Shown: positions 27,060-38,482, counted from the first letter of the stretch. The stretch is 64,000 nucleotides of DNA from a bacterium (GCA_024223715.1 JAAEOA010000204.1:1-64000); one strand, 5' to 3'. The notes: generated by a model not told the origin, from the sequence alone. A program made the numbers and translations.

Positions 27060-27809
27060 ATGAACCGTGAAAAACTGATCCAACATTTGCGCGACCTGCC
27101 CGCTAACCGTCGAGTTATTACCGCTCTGGACGTGCCTGGACAGGATGAAGCCCTCAATTTGGCTGACAAACTGGGTACTGGCGGTGGCTTTGTTAAAGTC
27201 GGCCTGGAATTATTTTCAGCCGCGGGCCCCTCGGTGGTCCGTGAACTCCGCCAAAAAGACCGCAACGTCTTTCTGGACCTGAAATACCATGACATCCCCA
27301 ATACCGTGGCCTCGGCTGCCCGTCAGGCGGCTGCTATGGGCGCCAGCTTCTGCACCATGCACGCTTCGGCCGGGCGCAGTGCCATTACTGCCGCTGCTGA
27401 AGCCTTGGCCACCGCTGAATTGCCTGAAGGCGCGGTTCGACCTGCTCTTTTGGCCGTCACAGTTCTTACCAGCCTGTCCGAAGAAGAAATTAGCGAAGTC
27501 AGACCCAGCGATGACAATCTGGATGACAGTGTTCAGCGTTTGGCTCGTTTAGCTTGGGATTGCGGTTGCGATGGCCTGGTTTGCAGCCCCGCCGACCTGC
27601 CCAAACTACGGGACGCAGTGGGCGATGAACCTCTGGTAATCACCCCTGGAATTCGCATGGCCGGGGCCGCCACAGACGACCAGCACCGGGTTACCACCCC
27701 GCGCATGGCCGTGGATTCTGGTGCAGATTTTCTGGTTGTTGGCCGTCCAATTAGCAAAGCCGACGATCCTGCCGCCGCCCTGAACGCCATTGCTCAGGAT
27801 ATGGAATAA
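27060..27809 (+). CDS. pyrF: Orotidine 5'-phosphate decarboxylase
   Basis: 249 residues, TIM barrel. It makes UMP from OMP. The active-site cluster is FLDLKYHDIPNTV (Lys-Asp-x-x-Lys-type motif region, with Asp and Lys), preceded by ITALDVPG (Asp) and KVGLELFSAAG (Lys). The phosphate loop is near the end: VITPGIRMAG...DFLVVGRPISKA. Start ATG with GGGAAA upstream. It is followed by pyrE at 34 bp, so the two last UMP steps are encoded together. Confidence 0.96.
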   Translation: MNREKLIQHLRDLPANRRVITALDVPGQDEALNLADKLGTGGGFVKVGLELFSAAGPSVVRELRQKDRNVFLDLKYHDIPNTVASAARQAAAMGASFCTMHASAGRSAITAAAEALATAELPEGAVRPALLAVTVLTSLSEEEISEVRPSDDNLDDSVQRLARLAWDCGCDGLVCSPADLPKLRDAVGDEPLVITPGIRMAGAATDDQHRVTTPRMAVDSGADFLVVGRPISKADDPAAALNAIAQDME

Positions 27810-27843
27810 CCAAAAATTGGAACCATCAAAAAAGGAAACCAGC

Positions 27844-28416
27844 ATGACTGAAGATAAAGTACTTAACCTGATGGAAGAACTGGGTGCCCTGCACTCTGGC
27901 CATTTCCTGCTCAGCAGTGGCCTGCACAGCGACCGATACTTCCAGTGCGCCCGTATCCTGCAATTCCCTGAGCTGGCTAAAGAGCTGGGAGCTGCCATGG
28001 GTGCCTTCTTTGAAAAAACACCCTGCGATCTGGTGGTCAGCCCGGCCATGGGTGGCATTCTTATTGGCCATGAAGTGGCCCGCGCCATGGGTCGTCGTTT
28101 TGTATTCACCGAGAGGGTTGACGGCGTCATGTCCATTCGCCGCGGCTTTGCCCTTGAAGAAGGCGAAAAAGTCATCATCGCCGAAGATGTCGTCACCCGG
28201 GGCACCAGTGTTCTGGAAGTTATTAAATGTGTTGAAGACGCCGGTGGAAAAGTTGTTGGTGTAACCAGCATTATTGACCGCACCGGTGGCGACGCAGGCC
28301 TGCCTCTGGAATTGAATTCCCTGGCTAAGGTTGTGGTGCAAACATGGAAACCGGAAGAGTGTCCCCTGTGCCAAGAGGGCCAGGAAGTTGTAAAACCCGG
28401 CAGCCGCGGCAATTGA
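27844..28416 (+). CDS. pyrE: Orotate phosphoribosyltransferase
   Basis: 190 residues from the ATG preceded by AAGGA; a longer frame starting in pyrF is not used. The type I PRTase signature is VIIAEDVVTRGTSVLEVI (PRPP-binding acidic pair). Lead-in HSGHFLLSSGLHSDRYFQC and PAMGGILIGHEVARAMG are typical. It makes OMP from orotate and PRPP. The C-terminus has a CPLCQEG pair, which is unusual but short. Confidence 0.95.
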   Translation: MTEDKVLNLMEELGALHSGHFLLSSGLHSDRYFQCARILQFPELAKELGAAMGAFFEKTPCDLVVSPAMGGILIGHEVARAMGRRFVFTERVDGVMSIRRGFALEEGEKVIIAEDVVTRGTSVLEVIKCVEDAGGKVVGVTSIIDRTGGDAGLPLELNSLAKVVVQTWKPEECPLCQEGQEVVKPGSRGN

Positions 28417-28420
28417 TGGT

Positions 28421-30508
28421 TTGAAACCATCCGCTAAAAACAATCCCTCCGATTTTTCAGACTCTGGAAAACGGAATTCTGTGGGGAAAATTGGGGGCGG
28501 CCTGTTGGTCGCCCTTGTTTTTGTTCTGCTGTGGAGTGTGGTCAAGCCACCTACGCCACACATGGAAACCAGCGATCTTTACACTCACCTTTCTGTGGCC
28601 CGGCACCTCATTCAGGGCGATGGCTTTGTTACCGACATTGCCTACCCTCTTTCTTTTGCTTTTGATTTTGCCCGGGAATTGCCGCAGCCGCTCATTCACC
28701 GGGGCCCTGGGTACCCTTTGTTATTGACCACTGTTGTGGCCCCTTCTCCCGAAGATCCGGCTCAGGTTATTAAAAACGTGCATCGGCTTCAGCTTCTCTT
28801 TTTAGGCAGTATCGCGGTTGTGGGAATGTTGAGTTTCTGGAGTCGGAAAAATGTTCTGGCTACGGGAATTTGGCTGGTGTTTTTGTGGATGAGTCCCCTG
28901 CTTCGCTTTGGCATCGACTGGGCCTTTGTGGAACTGCCCGCGGGACTTCTGCTTTTATTAATCTGGCTGCGAAGACGCAATGTTGTTTGCTCGTCACCCC
29001 GTTGGATTGATGGTTTGCTGGCGGGCCTGCTTGTTGTTTTGCGCCTGGATCTTTTTTGGATTCCCCTCCTGTGGTGGCTTTGGGGACGCATGGAATTGAG
29101 AGTGGTTGCGCGTCGGGAAGAGAAAACCCTACCTTCACTTTTTAATCGGCAAATATTACTGGCTCTGGGTTTGATGGTGCTGCTGAATTTTCCCTGGGCC
29201 GTGCGCAACATTCAACTTACAGGCGATCCCTTTTTCAGTCTTCAGAGTCAGGCCGAACTGGTAAAAGATACGCGCACCTGGCCGGGTTATTCGGTTTACC
29301 AAAATCTGGAACCCCAGCCCATGATTGATGTTCTTTCCAACGACCCGGTTCCCGTGGCCAGAAAATTCGTTCGGGGTTTGAAGTTTTATTTCCGTAACCT
29401 GGGCCGTCTGTTTCCCTGGGCAGGCTCCATTCTGATGGCTCTGGCGCTGACTGTTTATATGCGTGGAGGAATCAACAAAAGCCCCTGTCCCCTGCGGCCC
29501 AACGCCGAATACCCCATGACCATTATTCCCGATGATTCACCTTTGGGGCCTCTGGTTGTGGCGGCCATGACCTTAATTCTTATGATCGTGCAGTATTCTT
29601 TTTTCGATCATAGTTTGCGTCATTTGCTGGTTTTGTTTCCTCTGATTGGCTGGGAGCTGGCGAATATTGCGGGCCTCGGATTTGCCAGCATTTCCAAAAA
29701 ATGGAATTTGAAAGCAGGCATGATGATGATTTCCACACTCCTGGTTTCCTGGGTTTTGATTCATTTTACTTTGCAACCTGTTCCTGGCTGGGAATTTGCT
29801 GCTGAGCAGGCGACAAAGCAGGCCCCATCCCTTGAAAAAAAGACCCTGGCCCTAAAACTTAATGCCGGCCAACCTGCGTTTGTTAAGACTTCGGCCGCTC
29901 CCTGGTTTGCCCACAAAGCCGCTGTCTGGGATCCTGAAAACGAAACCACTCGTCAGAGCATCAGTAGCCATTTCAACCAACCGGAAGCCACCTTCGCGGA
30001 CAGCCTGGTTTCTGCTGCCGAAGAACGCACCCAACATTCTGTGGTTTATGACGGAGCCTATCAGTCGCTGGACTATCCCGGCGGCGATGTGGCTGACAAT
30101 AGGGGCGTTTGCACTGATGTCATCATTCGCAGTTACAGAGCTTTGGGAATTGATTTGCAGAAATTGGTTCACGAAGACATGGTGGCCCATTTTTCAGCCT
30201 ACCCAAATTTGTGGAATATGATCCGGCCGGATTCAAATATTGATCATCGTCGGGTGCCAAATCTGCAGATGTTTTTTCAGCGTGAAGGAGCAGAATTGGA
30301 AGTGACAAACCGTGCTGCCGACTATCTTCCTGGAGATCTGGTCACCTGGATGTTGCCTGGAAATTTGCCACACATTGGAATTGTAGGGCGCAGGATTTCT
30401 GAGGATGGGCAACGGCATTTGGTGATTCACAATGTTGGGCGCGGGCCACGGCAGGAGGATTTTTTGTTTGAGTATGATATTACTGGGCATTATCGGTGGG
30501 TGAACTGA
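28421..30508 (+). CDS. Membrane glycosyltransferase-like protein fused to a DUF1287 domain
   Basis: 695 residues from a TTG 4 bp after pyrE; an in-frame GTG at 28481 with a better ribosome site is an alternative. About residues 24-455 form a polytopic membrane protein of the dolichyl-phosphate-mannosyltransferase/ArnT type: first helix GGGLLVALVFVLLW, then the conserved loop with TSDLYTHLSVARHLIQGDGF (acidic pair), then further hydrophobic helices. From about residue 535 comes an almost complete DUF1287 domain: VVYDGAYQSLDYPGGDV, GVCTDVIIRSYRALGIDLQ, VHEDMVAHF, IDHRRVPNL. DUF1287 is usually a free-standing exported protein with an NlpC/P60-like Cys-His arrangement, so the fusion is unusual. 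Confidence 0.85.
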   Translation: MKPSAKNNPSDFSDSGKRNSVGKIGGGLLVALVFVLLWSVVKPPTPHMETSDLYTHLSVARHLIQGDGFVTDIAYPLSFAFDFARELPQPLIHRGPGYPLLLTTVVAPSPEDPAQVIKNVHRLQLLFLGSIAVVGMLSFWSRKNVLATGIWLVFLWMSPLLRFGIDWAFVELPAGLLLLLIWLRRRNVVCSSPRWIDGLLAGLLVVLRLDLFWIPLLWWLWGRMELRVVARREEKTLPSLFNRQILLALGLMVLLNFPWAVRNIQLTGDPFFSLQSQAELVKDTRTWPGYSVYQNLEPQPMIDVLSNDPVPVARKFVRGLKFYFRNLGRLFPWAGSILMALALTVYMRGGINKSPCPLRPNAEYPMTIIPDDSPLGPLVVAAMTLILMIVQYSFFDHSLRHLLVLFPLIGWELANIAGLGFASISKKWNLKAGMMMISTLLVSWVLIHFTLQPVPGWEFAAEQATKQAPSLEKKTLALKLNAGQPAFVKTSAAPWFAHKAAVWDPENETTRQSISSHFNQPEATFADSLVSAAEERTQHSVVYDGAYQSLDYPGGDVADNRGVCTDVIIRSYRALGIDLQKLVHEDMVAHFSAYPNLWNMIRPDSNIDHRRVPNLQMFFQREGAELEVTNRAADYLPGDLVTWMLPGNLPHIGIVGRRISEDGQRHLVIHNVGRGPRQEDFLFEYDITGHYRWVN

Positions 30509-30540
30509 TTTTCTTCGTCCTAATACTCCATAGTTTCACA

Positions 30541-30575
30541 GAACAACAGCACCTTTGATTCGTTGTTCATTTTGC
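30541..30575 (+). terminator. Weak terminator-like hairpin after the fusion gene
   Basis: GAACAAC (30541-30547) pairs with GTTGTTC (30562-30568) across a 14-nt loop, followed by ATTTTGC. The T run is short, so termination is uncertain. Confidence 0.35.
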
Positions 30576-30606
30576 AAAAACCAGCCAGCCACCGGGAATG
30601 AAAACA

Positions 30607-31134
30607 ATGCGTCTTTTCGTAGCCATTGAGTTACCTGATAAAATTAAATCCTTAGTGGAAGAAATCTGCTTTGGAGTTCCTGGAGCCCGTTGGCTGACAG
30701 CTGAACAACTCCACCTGACCCTGAGATTTATTGGCGAAGTTGATGGTGATACTTTCCTCGACATCAAAGAAATCCTTGCAGAAATTCAATTTCAGGAACT
30801 TCAGTTACAACTCAAAGGTGTCGGGTGTTTTCCACCCAGCAAACAACCCAAAATTTTGTGGGCTGGACTGGCCGCCAATGATGAGTTGATGAAATTTCAG
30901 CGAAAAATTGAAACGGTGCTGGTCAGGGAAGCAGGATTGGATCCTGAAGGAAGAAACTACACACCACACATTACTCTGGCCCGACTGAAGAAAACTCCAG
31001 ATCATAGAGTTGGAAATTATCTGGAAGAATTTGGACTGTTTTCTACACCAGAATTTTCGGTCACCAGCTTTTCCCTGGTCAGCTCCATATTAACTAATAA
31101 AGGAGCAAAACATACTATTGAGGATGAATTTTAA
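30607..31134 (+). CDS. thpR: RNA 2',3'-cyclic phosphodiesterase
   Basis: 175 residues; the ATG at 30607 is 9 nt after GGGA, and an ATG three codons earlier is possible. The 2H-phosphoesterase family is shown by its two motifs: HLTLRFIGEV (first HxTL) and HITLARLKK (second HxTL) about 85 residues later. The N-terminus MRLFVAIELPDKIK is typical. It opens 2',3'-cyclic phosphates on RNA to 2'-phosphates. It converges on recD2, and the two stops overlap within TTAA. Confidence 0.92.
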   Translation: MRLFVAIELPDKIKSLVEEICFGVPGARWLTAEQLHLTLRFIGEVDGDTFLDIKEILAEIQFQELQLQLKGVGCFPPSKQPKILWAGLAANDELMKFQRKIETVLVREAGLDPEGRNYTPHITLARLKKTPDHRVGNYLEEFGLFSTPEFSVTSFSLVSSILTNKGAKHTIEDEF

Positions 31135-33320
31135 TTGATTTTTTTCTGTAGGAACTTCTTCAACATAGTAACCCTCTGCCTGCTTTCAACCCTCCGGACC
31201 GCCGTCTGCACCGCCCGTCGACTTCCCACCAAAACAACCAATCGCCGCCCGCGCGTAACTCCTGTATACAACAAATTCCTCTGCAAAAGCATATAGTGCT
31301 GAGTATGAAGCGGCATCACAACCACAGGAAATTCACTTCCCTGACTCTTGTGAATGCTAACAGCAAATGAGTGCATCAATTCATCAAGATCCCGCAAATC
31401 GTAGTCCACAACCTGGCGGTCAAAACGAACCAGCAACTCTTCCTGTTGGGCATCCACACTTTCAATAACGCCAATGTCGCCATTAAAAACATCCTTGTCG
31501 TAGTTGTTCACCGTTTGCATGACCTTGTCACCCACACGCCAGGTCACCCCTTGCCTCATCACTGAATTACCGGTCGGATTAAGAATGCTTTGAAGGCGAT
31601 GATTCAAATTAATAGTGCCAAGTTCTCCTCTTTTCATAGGAGTCAGGACTTGAATATCTTCAATGGGGTCAACAGACAATTTGCCAGGCAGGCGCCGGGC
31701 TACAAGATCCACAACCAGGTCAGCAATGGCTTGCGGTTCCTGGCGTTCAATAAAATAAAAATCTTCCAGTGTTGAATCCTGCCCACGGTCACCGTCGAGA
31801 GGAATATGGCCATCATTAATGCGATGAGCGTTGGTAATGATGGCGCTGCTCGAGGCCTGACGAAAGACTTCGTGCAATCGGGCCACGGGAAGGCTGCCGG
31901 AATCTATGATGTCACCCAATACCCGCCCTGGCCCTACAGAAGGAAGTTGATCCACATCACCCACAAGCAGCAAACTGGCGTTGGCAGGCATAGCTCGCAC
32001 CAATTGCCAGGCCAGCTGGGCATCGACCATGGAGAATTCATCGATGACAAACAGTTCACCCGTTAAAGGATTATCCCGATTGTGCCGGAAGCTACCGGTG
32101 CCGGGATTGAAGTCCATGAGACGATGAATGGTTGTCGCTTCCAAGCCCGTGCTTTCAGACAACCGGCGAGCAGCCCTGCCAGTGGGCGCACAGGCTACAA
32201 TTTTCAGTTTCCTGGTTTTCTGAATTTTTAAGATAGAATTTAGAAGAGTCGTTTTTCCAACGCCCGGGCCTCCTGTAATGACCAGTACCCGGTTGGCAAG
32301 AGCCAGCTTCACCGCTTCTTTTTGAGTGGCAGCCAACTGCAACCCTGTTTCTTTTTCTACCCAGCTGATTGCCTTATCAGGGTCTTGAATTTGCTTCGAC
32401 AGACCGGCCGAAGCCAGACGAAGCAAATCGTTCGCTAATTCATTTTCAGCTGTGTATTGAATTTTTAAAGCCAGTTGGTCTTCTGAATCCAGTTCCACAA
32501 GTCGACCTGAAGAAAGCCCTGAATCAACCGCGGTGACAACAAATTCCAGCCCCACTTCCAACAGTTGACCCGCACGTTCCAATAATTCATCTCGCGGGTA
32601 AGCTGTGTGTCCTTCACGGGAAATCTCCTGCAAGGTGTGTTCAACCCCGGCGGCCACTCGGGCCGGTGATTCTTTGCCAAAACCAAGGTTTTGGGCGATT
32701 TTGTCGGCACTGACAAACCCCACCCCTCGCAGATCCCTTGCCAGGGTGTAAGGGTCGGCAGCAACTTTTTCCATGCTTTCAGAGCCATATTGTTTAAAAA
32801 TCCTGAACGCCAGGCCCGTGCTCACGCCATGCCCCTGCAAAAAAACCATTATTTCCCGAACAATTTTTTGGTCACCCCAAGCTGCCAGAATCTTTTTATG
32901 CCTTCCCCGGCCAATGCCCTCCACTTCCAACAAACGGTCCGGTTCGTTTTCAATCACCTCAAAAACTTCCGGACCAAAAGCATCAATCAGGCGCTCAGCA
33001 AAAGCAGGACCTATTCCCGGAACCAGGCCTGACCCCAGATACTTTTGCATTCCTTCAAGAGTAGCCGGCTGGCTGATGCGCATTTGATCGGCTTTTAATT
33101 GCCTGCCAAATTTTGGGTCCATAACCCAGGTGCCTGAGGCATCGATCATCATGCCTTCGTTGAGTTCAGTGGCATTGCCTACAACTGTTATTTTTGCGCC
33201 TTTTTCATCGCGAACCCTTAGAACACAAAAACCCGTCTCAGCACTTTGAAAGGTAATCCTCTCAACAGTTCCTGTAACACGGGGACTTTCTTTAAAAAGT
33301 TCTTTGGGCCCTGGGGCCAT
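31131..33320 (-). CDS. recD2: RecD2-type 5'-3' DNA helicase (SF1B)
   Basis: 729 residues from the ATG 6 nt after AGGGAG. The N-terminal region carries an OB-like part and helix-hairpin-helix repeats (GLVPGIGPAFAERLIDAFGPE, LLEVEGIGRGRHKKI). The helicase core has Walker A (VITGGPGVGKTTLLNSI), Walker B (ELFVIDEFSMVD) and the C-terminal UvrD-like motif (SFAVSIHKSQGSEFPVV, YTGVTRGRRLVVLVG). It resembles RecD2 of Deinococcus and Bacillus, which acts without RecBC in repair. No recB or recC is adjacent. Confidence 0.94.
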   Translation of the reverse strand: MAPGPKELFKESPRVTGTVERITFQSAETGFCVLRVRDEKGAKITVVGNATELNEGMMIDASGTWVMDPKFGRQLKADQMRISQPATLEGMQKYLGSGLVPGIGPAFAERLIDAFGPEVFEVIENEPDRLLEVEGIGRGRHKKILAAWGDQKIVREIMVFLQGHGVSTGLAFRIFKQYGSESMEKVAADPYTLARDLRGVGFVSADKIAQNLGFGKESPARVAAGVEHTLQEISREGHTAYPRDELLERAGQLLEVGLEFVVTAVDSGLSSGRLVELDSEDQLALKIQYTAENELANDLLRLASAGLSKQIQDPDKAISWVEKETGLQLAATQKEAVKLALANRVLVITGGPGVGKTTLLNSILKIQKTRKLKIVACAPTGRAARRLSESTGLEATTIHRLMDFNPGTGSFRHNRDNPLTGELFVIDEFSMVDAQLAWQLVRAMPANASLLLVGDVDQLPSVGPGRVLGDIIDSGSLPVARLHEVFRQASSSAIITNAHRINDGHIPLDGDRGQDSTLEDFYFIERQEPQAIADLVVDLVARRLPGKLSVDPIEDIQVLTPMKRGELGTINLNHRLQSILNPTGNSVMRQGVTWRVGDKVMQTVNNYDKDVFNGDIGVIESVDAQQEELLVRFDRQVVDYDLRDLDELMHSFAVSIHKSQGSEFPVVVMPLHTQHYMLLQRNLLYTGVTRGRRLVVLVGSRRAVQTAVRRVESRQRVTMLKKFLQKKIN

Positions 33321-33372
33321 TTTGTTCTCCCTGGTCACTCAAGGTTATTAACCAAACCATCTGATTAAAACA

Positions 33373-34830
33373 TCACTCCCGATTGGCCTCTGGATCCAAA
33401 ATTAAAAAAATTGCGGTATTTTGAACCTCTGACTCATATTGACGAGCATGAATCAACTTAACCCTGCTGGCAATATCCGGGGGCACCGGCTGACGTATTA
33501 AAGGGGCCAGCTCAGGTATGAATCGGTAAATAGCCATGGCATTGGCAATCAGATATTTTGCTCCTCGGTTTCTGGCATCATCGACAATTGCAACAGGGTC
33601 GGTTTCATCGAGAGCAAATTTAACGAAAGAACACCCTGCCCAAAAGCTGGCGTAAGGCTTGTAGGCAGCCACTTTGGTTTCCGGATCTACGTATGCGGAT
33701 AACCAGAGGCCAGCATCACGCAAACCATAATAAGACTCGGTAGTTTTTTTCAAGTGGGGCAAATACTGAACATTGGTTTGAACAAAACCCAAAACTGCTA
33801 CCAGACAAAGACCTGTCACCAATAATTTTGAATTCCATTTCCCAGCCAATTTCTCTGCCAGTCTCCGAAAAAGATCCCGTCCCCCATACCACGAGGCTAA
33901 AATTATTAATGGCAAGTAAGGAAGCCAGTAGCGGTGCGCCATGGCAAAATCAAAAAGTGGATAAATCAGCAAAGGAGCCAGGAAAACAACCCACCGGGGT
34001 TTTTCAATCCAGAGCCCCCAACAGGCCATCAGAATCAGGGGGAAACCCAATAATTCGGGAACAAACCCAAAAAATTTCCCGGAATTTTCAACCAGCATTT
34101 GAAGGTATTGGTTTGCACTTCTTTCACTGAAACTTTGAACAAGAAAGGATCCCTTACCGCTCAGGCTCCATTGCCCGGATGAAATTTTTATAAAAACAAC
34201 ATAGGGTATTACAATCGAAAAATTCCCCAGGGAAAACAACCAGGGAATTTGTCGTTCACGACAAAGATGGACAAGCCAGAGCAGGCCGGCAATCAGGCCC
34301 GCTTCAGGACGAATCAAATAAGAATACCCAAGCAGCAGTCCTCCCGAAAAATCCAACTTCCGCCGGGTCAACAGGCAGGCAGTCAAAAGAAAACAGCTGA
34401 AACTCATGTCGGAAAGATCGCCCCTTGAAGCCAAGAGGTTCATCGGGAGAATGAGCAACAAAAAGGAACCAAAAAATGCCCACCCGGAACCGGTGCGACT
34501 TTTCAAAAAGAAATAAGTCAATAGAGGTAATAAAGAACCAAAAAAGACATTGCTACTTTTTGCCGCCAACAAGACATGAGCGGAATTGCTGCAGTCCATA
34601 AAAGCCAGGGGCAGGGAAAAGAGCAGCGGCCATCCTGGAGGAAAACTACTGAACGGCAGCTGGCCAGTGAGCAGCAACTGCCGGCTCTGCTCCATATAGA
34701 AAACACCGTCAACACTCGGGTAAGGATTGTTGAAAGCCAGCCAGGCACGAACCATTGCTCCAAAGGAAATCAGAACCAAAAGGAGCAAGCCCATGGAACG
34801 ATCATTTGTAAGCCTTTGGCCAGCAATCAC
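33373..34830 (-). CDS. Polytopic membrane glycosyltransferase-like protein (GT39/ArnT type)
   Basis: 485 residues from a GTG at 34830 that overlaps the icmF stop as GTGA; an ATG at 34794 is the alternative. The first helix is [20 protein letters not shown], followed by the acidic loop [20 protein letters not shown]. Such a loop marks lipid-linked-sugar transferases. Eight to ten further hydrophobic helices follow up to about residue 360, with a periplasmic C-terminal part after that. Substrate is unknown. It is not the same as the fusion protein at 28421, because it lacks DUF1287. Confidence 0.75.
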   Translation of the reverse strand: MIAGQRLTNDRSMGLLLLVLISFGAMVRAWLAFNNPYPSVDGVFYMEQSRQLLLTGQLPFSSFPPGWPLLFSLPLAFMDCSNSAHVLLAAKSSNVFFGSLLPLLTYFFLKSRTGSGWAFFGSFLLLILPMNLLASRGDLSDMSFSCFLLTACLLTRRKLDFSGGLLLGYSYLIRPEAGLIAGLLWLVHLCRERQIPWLFSLGNFSIVIPYVVFIKISSGQWSLSGKGSFLVQSFSERSANQYLQMLVENSGKFFGFVPELLGFPLILMACWGLWIEKPRWVVFLAPLLIYPLFDFAMAHRYWLPYLPLIILASWYGGRDLFRRLAEKLAGKWNSKLLVTGLCLVAVLGFVQTNVQYLPHLKKTTESYYGLRDAGLWLSAYVDPETKVAAYKPYASFWAGCSFVKFALDETDPVAIVDDARNRGAKYLIANAMAIYRFIPELAPLIRQPVPPDIASRVKLIHARQYESEVQNTAIFLILDPEANRE

Positions 34831-37800
34831 ATATTCCGCCGATACTGACCACCCACACCATATAGTGCCGATGAAATTTGTCCCATGGAACAAACCTTTG
34901 CAGCATCCATCATGGCCTCAAAAGTATTGCCATGTTCGACCGCCGTTTGCCGCAGCCGCTCCAAAGCCTCGTTGGCCACTTTATCATTGCGTTCATGGAA
35001 CTCATTGAGAGATTCTATGGAATACTGTTTTTCCGTTTCCGTGGAACGAATGACTTCACCAGGCACAATGGTTGGCGAACCAGCCGGATCGAGATAAGTA
35101 TTCACCCCAATAATGGGCATTTCTCCCGAGTGTTTTAGTGACTCGTAGTGTAACGACTCTTCCTGGATTTTGGTACGCTGATACATGCGTTCCATGGCCC
35201 CAAGCACACCCCCGCGTTCGCTGATGCTGGAAAATTCAGTCAAAACCGCTTCTTCAACCAGGTCAGTTAGTTCTTCAACAACGAACGAGCCCTGTAAAGG
35301 ATTTTCGTTTTTGGCCAACCCCAGTTCCTTGTTGATAATCATCTGAATGGCCATGGCCCTTCTGACGCTTTCTTCGGTAGGGGTGGTAATGGCCTCATCG
35401 TAGGCATTGGTGTGCAGGCTGTTGCAGTTGTCATAAATAGCATAAAGAGCCTGCAATGTGGTGCGAATGTCGTTGAAACCGATTTCCTGAGCGTGCAAAC
35501 TGCGGCCGCTGGTTTGAATGTGATATTTCAGCTTCTGGCTGCGTTCGTTGCCACCGTATTTGTGCTTCATGGCCTTTGACCAGATGCGTCGGGCCACACG
35601 ACCCATTACCGAGTACTCAGGGTCCATGCCGTTACTGAAAAAGAACGACAGGTTGGGAGCAAAAGTATCAATATGCATTCCTCGTGAAAGGTAATATTCC
35701 ACAAAGGTAAACCCATTGGCCAAAGTGAAAGCCAACTGACTGATGGGGTTCGCTCCCGCTTCGGCAATATGATACCCACTGATGGAAACGGAATAAAAAT
35801 TCCGCACGCCCGTATCAATAAAATATTGCTGAATATCGCCCATCATGCGCAAGGCGAATTCCGTTGAGAAAATGCACGTATTCTGAGCTTGGTCTTCTTT
35901 CAGAATGTCGGCCTGAATGGTCCCACGAACCGCGCATAGTGTGTCAGCTTTGATTTTGGCATAAATGTCGGCATCCAGAACCTGGTCGCCACTTACACCC
36001 AGCAACATGAGGCCCAGCCCGTTATTTCCTTCAGGTAAATCACCTTGATAGGTCGGTCTGATGCGGCCTTTGTAAATGGCTTCAATCTTCTTTTCAACTG
36101 CGTCCTGCAGGCCATTTTCAAAGATGTACTTTTCACAGCCCTGGTCCACGGCAGCATTCATGAAGAAAGCCAACATCATAGGCGCGGGCCCGTTAATGGT
36201 CATCGAAACGCTTGTTTTCGGATCGGCCAAATCAAAGCCGGAGTACAGTTTTTTGGCATCATCAACAGTTGCAATGCTCACGCCACTATTGCCAACTTTT
36301 CCGTAAATATCGGGTCTCGGGTCGGGGTTCTCCCCATACAAAGTGACCGAATCGAAAGCCGTAGACAATCTTGCAGCAGGCATTCCCAGCGACACGTAAT
36401 GAAAACGCCGATTGGTCCGTTCAGGCCCACCTTCACCTGCGAACATGCGGGTGGGATCTTCGCCTTCACGCTTGAGCGGGAACACACCAGCGGCGAAAGG
36501 GAAAAATCCGGGTACGTTTTCGGTCAGCATCCAGCGCAGAATGTCTCCCCAGTCTTCATAACGGGGCAGGCATACTTTGGGAATTTTCAGATTGCTTAAA
36601 GAGGTGGTTTTCAAGTCCTGTTCAATTTTGCGTCCCCGCACTTCAAAAACATATTTATCGGCCTTATAACGTTGAACCATGGCCGGCCAGTTTTTGAGTT
36701 GCTGACGACAGTCGTTGTCCAGTCGGCTTTCCAAATCGTTATAGATATTGACCAGGTCGTTCAGGTAATCCGGTTCACCGGCAACAAGCTCAATGGCTGC
36801 AACCACGCTGTCGTTTCCAGATTGTCTTTCCACCACTTCCACAGTTTTTTGACCGACGTTTTGCCGCAGCATTTCGATAGTTCCACTCAACTGGTACATC
36901 TGTCGGGCCAGGCCACATTGCTGATCCACAAAACCGTTGTACTTGTGGTTGTCGTCGACAATTTCCGCCAGATAACGTGTGCGTTCCGGTGGAATAACAA
37001 AAGCCCGCTTGCTCATGCCTTCGGTCAATTCAAAATCTGATTCCAGCTTGGCCGAGGTGCGCTCAACGAGGGTAGACATAATTGCCCGGTACAAACGGTT
37101 CATGCCGGGATCGTTAAACTGCGAAGCGATGGTTCCATAAACCGGAAGGCTTTCGTCATCACCATCAAAAATATTGTGGTTCCGACGGTATTGTTTGCGC
37201 ACATCTCTTTGAGCATCGAGGCTGCCCCGATGGTCAAATTTGTTGATTGCAATAAGATCGGCAAAATCCAGCATATCGATTTTTTCCAGCTGGGTGGCCG
37301 CCCCGTATTCAGCAGTCATGACATAAAGGGAGACATCGGAGTGTTCGGTAATTTCGGTATCACTCTGGCCAATTCCACTGGTTTCAACAATAACCAGGTC
37401 GAACCCGGCGGCCTTGCAAATATCAATGCTCTGTTTCACATATTTTGACAAAGCCAGGTTGGACTGACGCGTGGCTAGGGATCTCATATAAACCCGTGGA
37501 TCATCAATAGCATTCATGCGAATCCGGTCACCCAGCAAAGCCCCTCCGCTGCGTCGCCGGGAAGGATCAACAGAGACAATGGCAATGGTCTTATCGCTGA
37601 AGTCGTCAAGAAAACGCCGTACAAGTTCGTCCACCAAACTGCTTTTTCCTGCACCACCGGTTCCGGTTATGCCCAATACGGGAATGGTTTTTCCCGGGGA
37701 AATTTTTTCACCCATGGCAATGACCGCAGCCATCAGATTTTCATCGGCTTCAGGATAATTTTCAGCAATGGAAATCAGACGCCCAAGTGCGCGAGGGTCC

Positions 37801-38321
37801 CGGCCCTGCAATTGCTGCAAACGTTTCCCCAGCTCACCGTCCGCGCTCAGGTTTCCGGCATCAGGTTCTTCACCTACGGCAAAATCACATTCCTTTAATA
37901 CGACATTTATCATGCCCTGCAAACCCATGCTGCGACCATCGTCGGGAGAGAAAATCCGGGCAATGCCATATTCGTGAAGTTCGTCAATTTCCACTGGTAA
38001 TATAGTGCCGCCGCCGCCGGCAAAAATGTGAATATTTGCCTCAGCTTCTTTCAACAAATCGAACATGTATTTCAGGTACTCCACATGGCCACCCTGATAA
38101 CTGGTAATGGCAATACCCTGGGCATCTTCCTGAATGGCGCAATCGACAATTTCCTTTACCGAGCGGTTGTGGCCCAAATGAATGACTTCCACCCCGCTGG
38201 ACTGCAGAATTCGGCGCATAATATTGATGGCTGCATCGTGACCATCGAACAAACTGGCAGCTGTAACAATGCGCACATGGTTTTCCGGACGGTAAGGATC
38301 GACAACAGCATGGGAATCCAT
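34827..38321 (-). CDS. icmF: IcmF-type fused isobutyryl-CoA mutase
   Basis: 1164 residues from the ATG 8 nt after AAAAGG. An N-terminal B12 domain ([19 protein letters not shown], with GGGGTILP) is followed by a MeaB/ArgK-like G-protein chaperone: P-loop [42 protein letters not shown]. The C-terminal mutase part has [16 protein letters not shown] and [17 protein letters not shown], the set typical of IcmF rather than the separate methylmalonyl-CoA mutase. IcmF interconverts isobutyryl- and n-butyryl-CoA, and some members prefer pivalyl-CoA. Substrate choice here is not proved by sequence. It stands alone, with a glycosyltransferase gene after it. Confidence 0.92.
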   Translation of the reverse strand: MDSHAVVDPYRPENHVRIVTAASLFDGHDAAINIMRRILQSSGVEVIHLGHNRSVKEIVDCAIQEDAQGIAITSYQGGHVEYLKYMFDLLKEAEANIHIFAGGGGTILPVEIDELHEYGIARIFSPDDGRSMGLQGMINVVLKECDFAVGEEPDAGNLSADGELGKRLQQLQGRDPRALGRLISIAENYPEADENLMAAVIAMGEKISPGKTIPVLGITGTGGAGKSSLVDELVRRFLDDFSDKTIAIVSVDPSRRRSGGALLGDRIRMNAIDDPRVYMRSLATRQSNLALSKYVKQSIDICKAAGFDLVIVETSGIGQSDTEITEHSDVSLYVMTAEYGAATQLEKIDMLDFADLIAINKFDHRGSLDAQRDVRKQYRRNHNIFDGDDESLPVYGTIASQFNDPGMNRLYRAIMSTLVERTSAKLESDFELTEGMSKRAFVIPPERTRYLAEIVDDNHKYNGFVDQQCGLARQMYQLSGTIEMLRQNVGQKTVEVVERQSGNDSVVAAIELVAGEPDYLNDLVNIYNDLESRLDNDCRQQLKNWPAMVQRYKADKYVFEVRGRKIEQDLKTTSLSNLKIPKVCLPRYEDWGDILRWMLTENVPGFFPFAAGVFPLKREGEDPTRMFAGEGGPERTNRRFHYVSLGMPAARLSTAFDSVTLYGENPDPRPDIYGKVGNSGVSIATVDDAKKLYSGFDLADPKTSVSMTINGPAPMMLAFFMNAAVDQGCEKYIFENGLQDAVEKKIEAIYKGRIRPTYQGDLPEGNNGLGLMLLGVSGDQVLDADIYAKIKADTLCAVRGTIQADILKEDQAQNTCIFSTEFALRMMGDIQQYFIDTGVRNFYSVSISGYHIAEAGANPISQLAFTLANGFTFVEYYLSRGMHIDTFAPNLSFFFSNGMDPEYSVMGRVARRIWSKAMKHKYGGNERSQKLKYHIQTSGRSLHAQEIGFNDIRTTLQALYAIYDNCNSLHTNAYDEAITTPTEESVRRAMAIQMIINKELGLAKNENPLQGSFVVEELTDLVEEAVLTEFSSISERGGVLGAMERMYQRTKIQEESLHYESLKHSGEMPIIGVNTYLDPAGSPTIVPGEVIRSTETEKQYSIESLNEFHERNDKVANEALERLRQTAVEHGNTFEAMMDAAKVCSMGQISSALYGVGGQYRRNM

Positions 38322-38482
38322 GAAATTTACCTTTTTTTGCAAAGATGATTGAGTACTTAACTTAACAGCAAAATAACACAGGATTGCCCTGGAGACACAA
38401 CCGAAATTTCCTTATTTTCCAAATGTGTGTTACTATTCCGTTTGGATTTTTGCCCTTTCTCGCAAATAACACCTGAGAAGAT

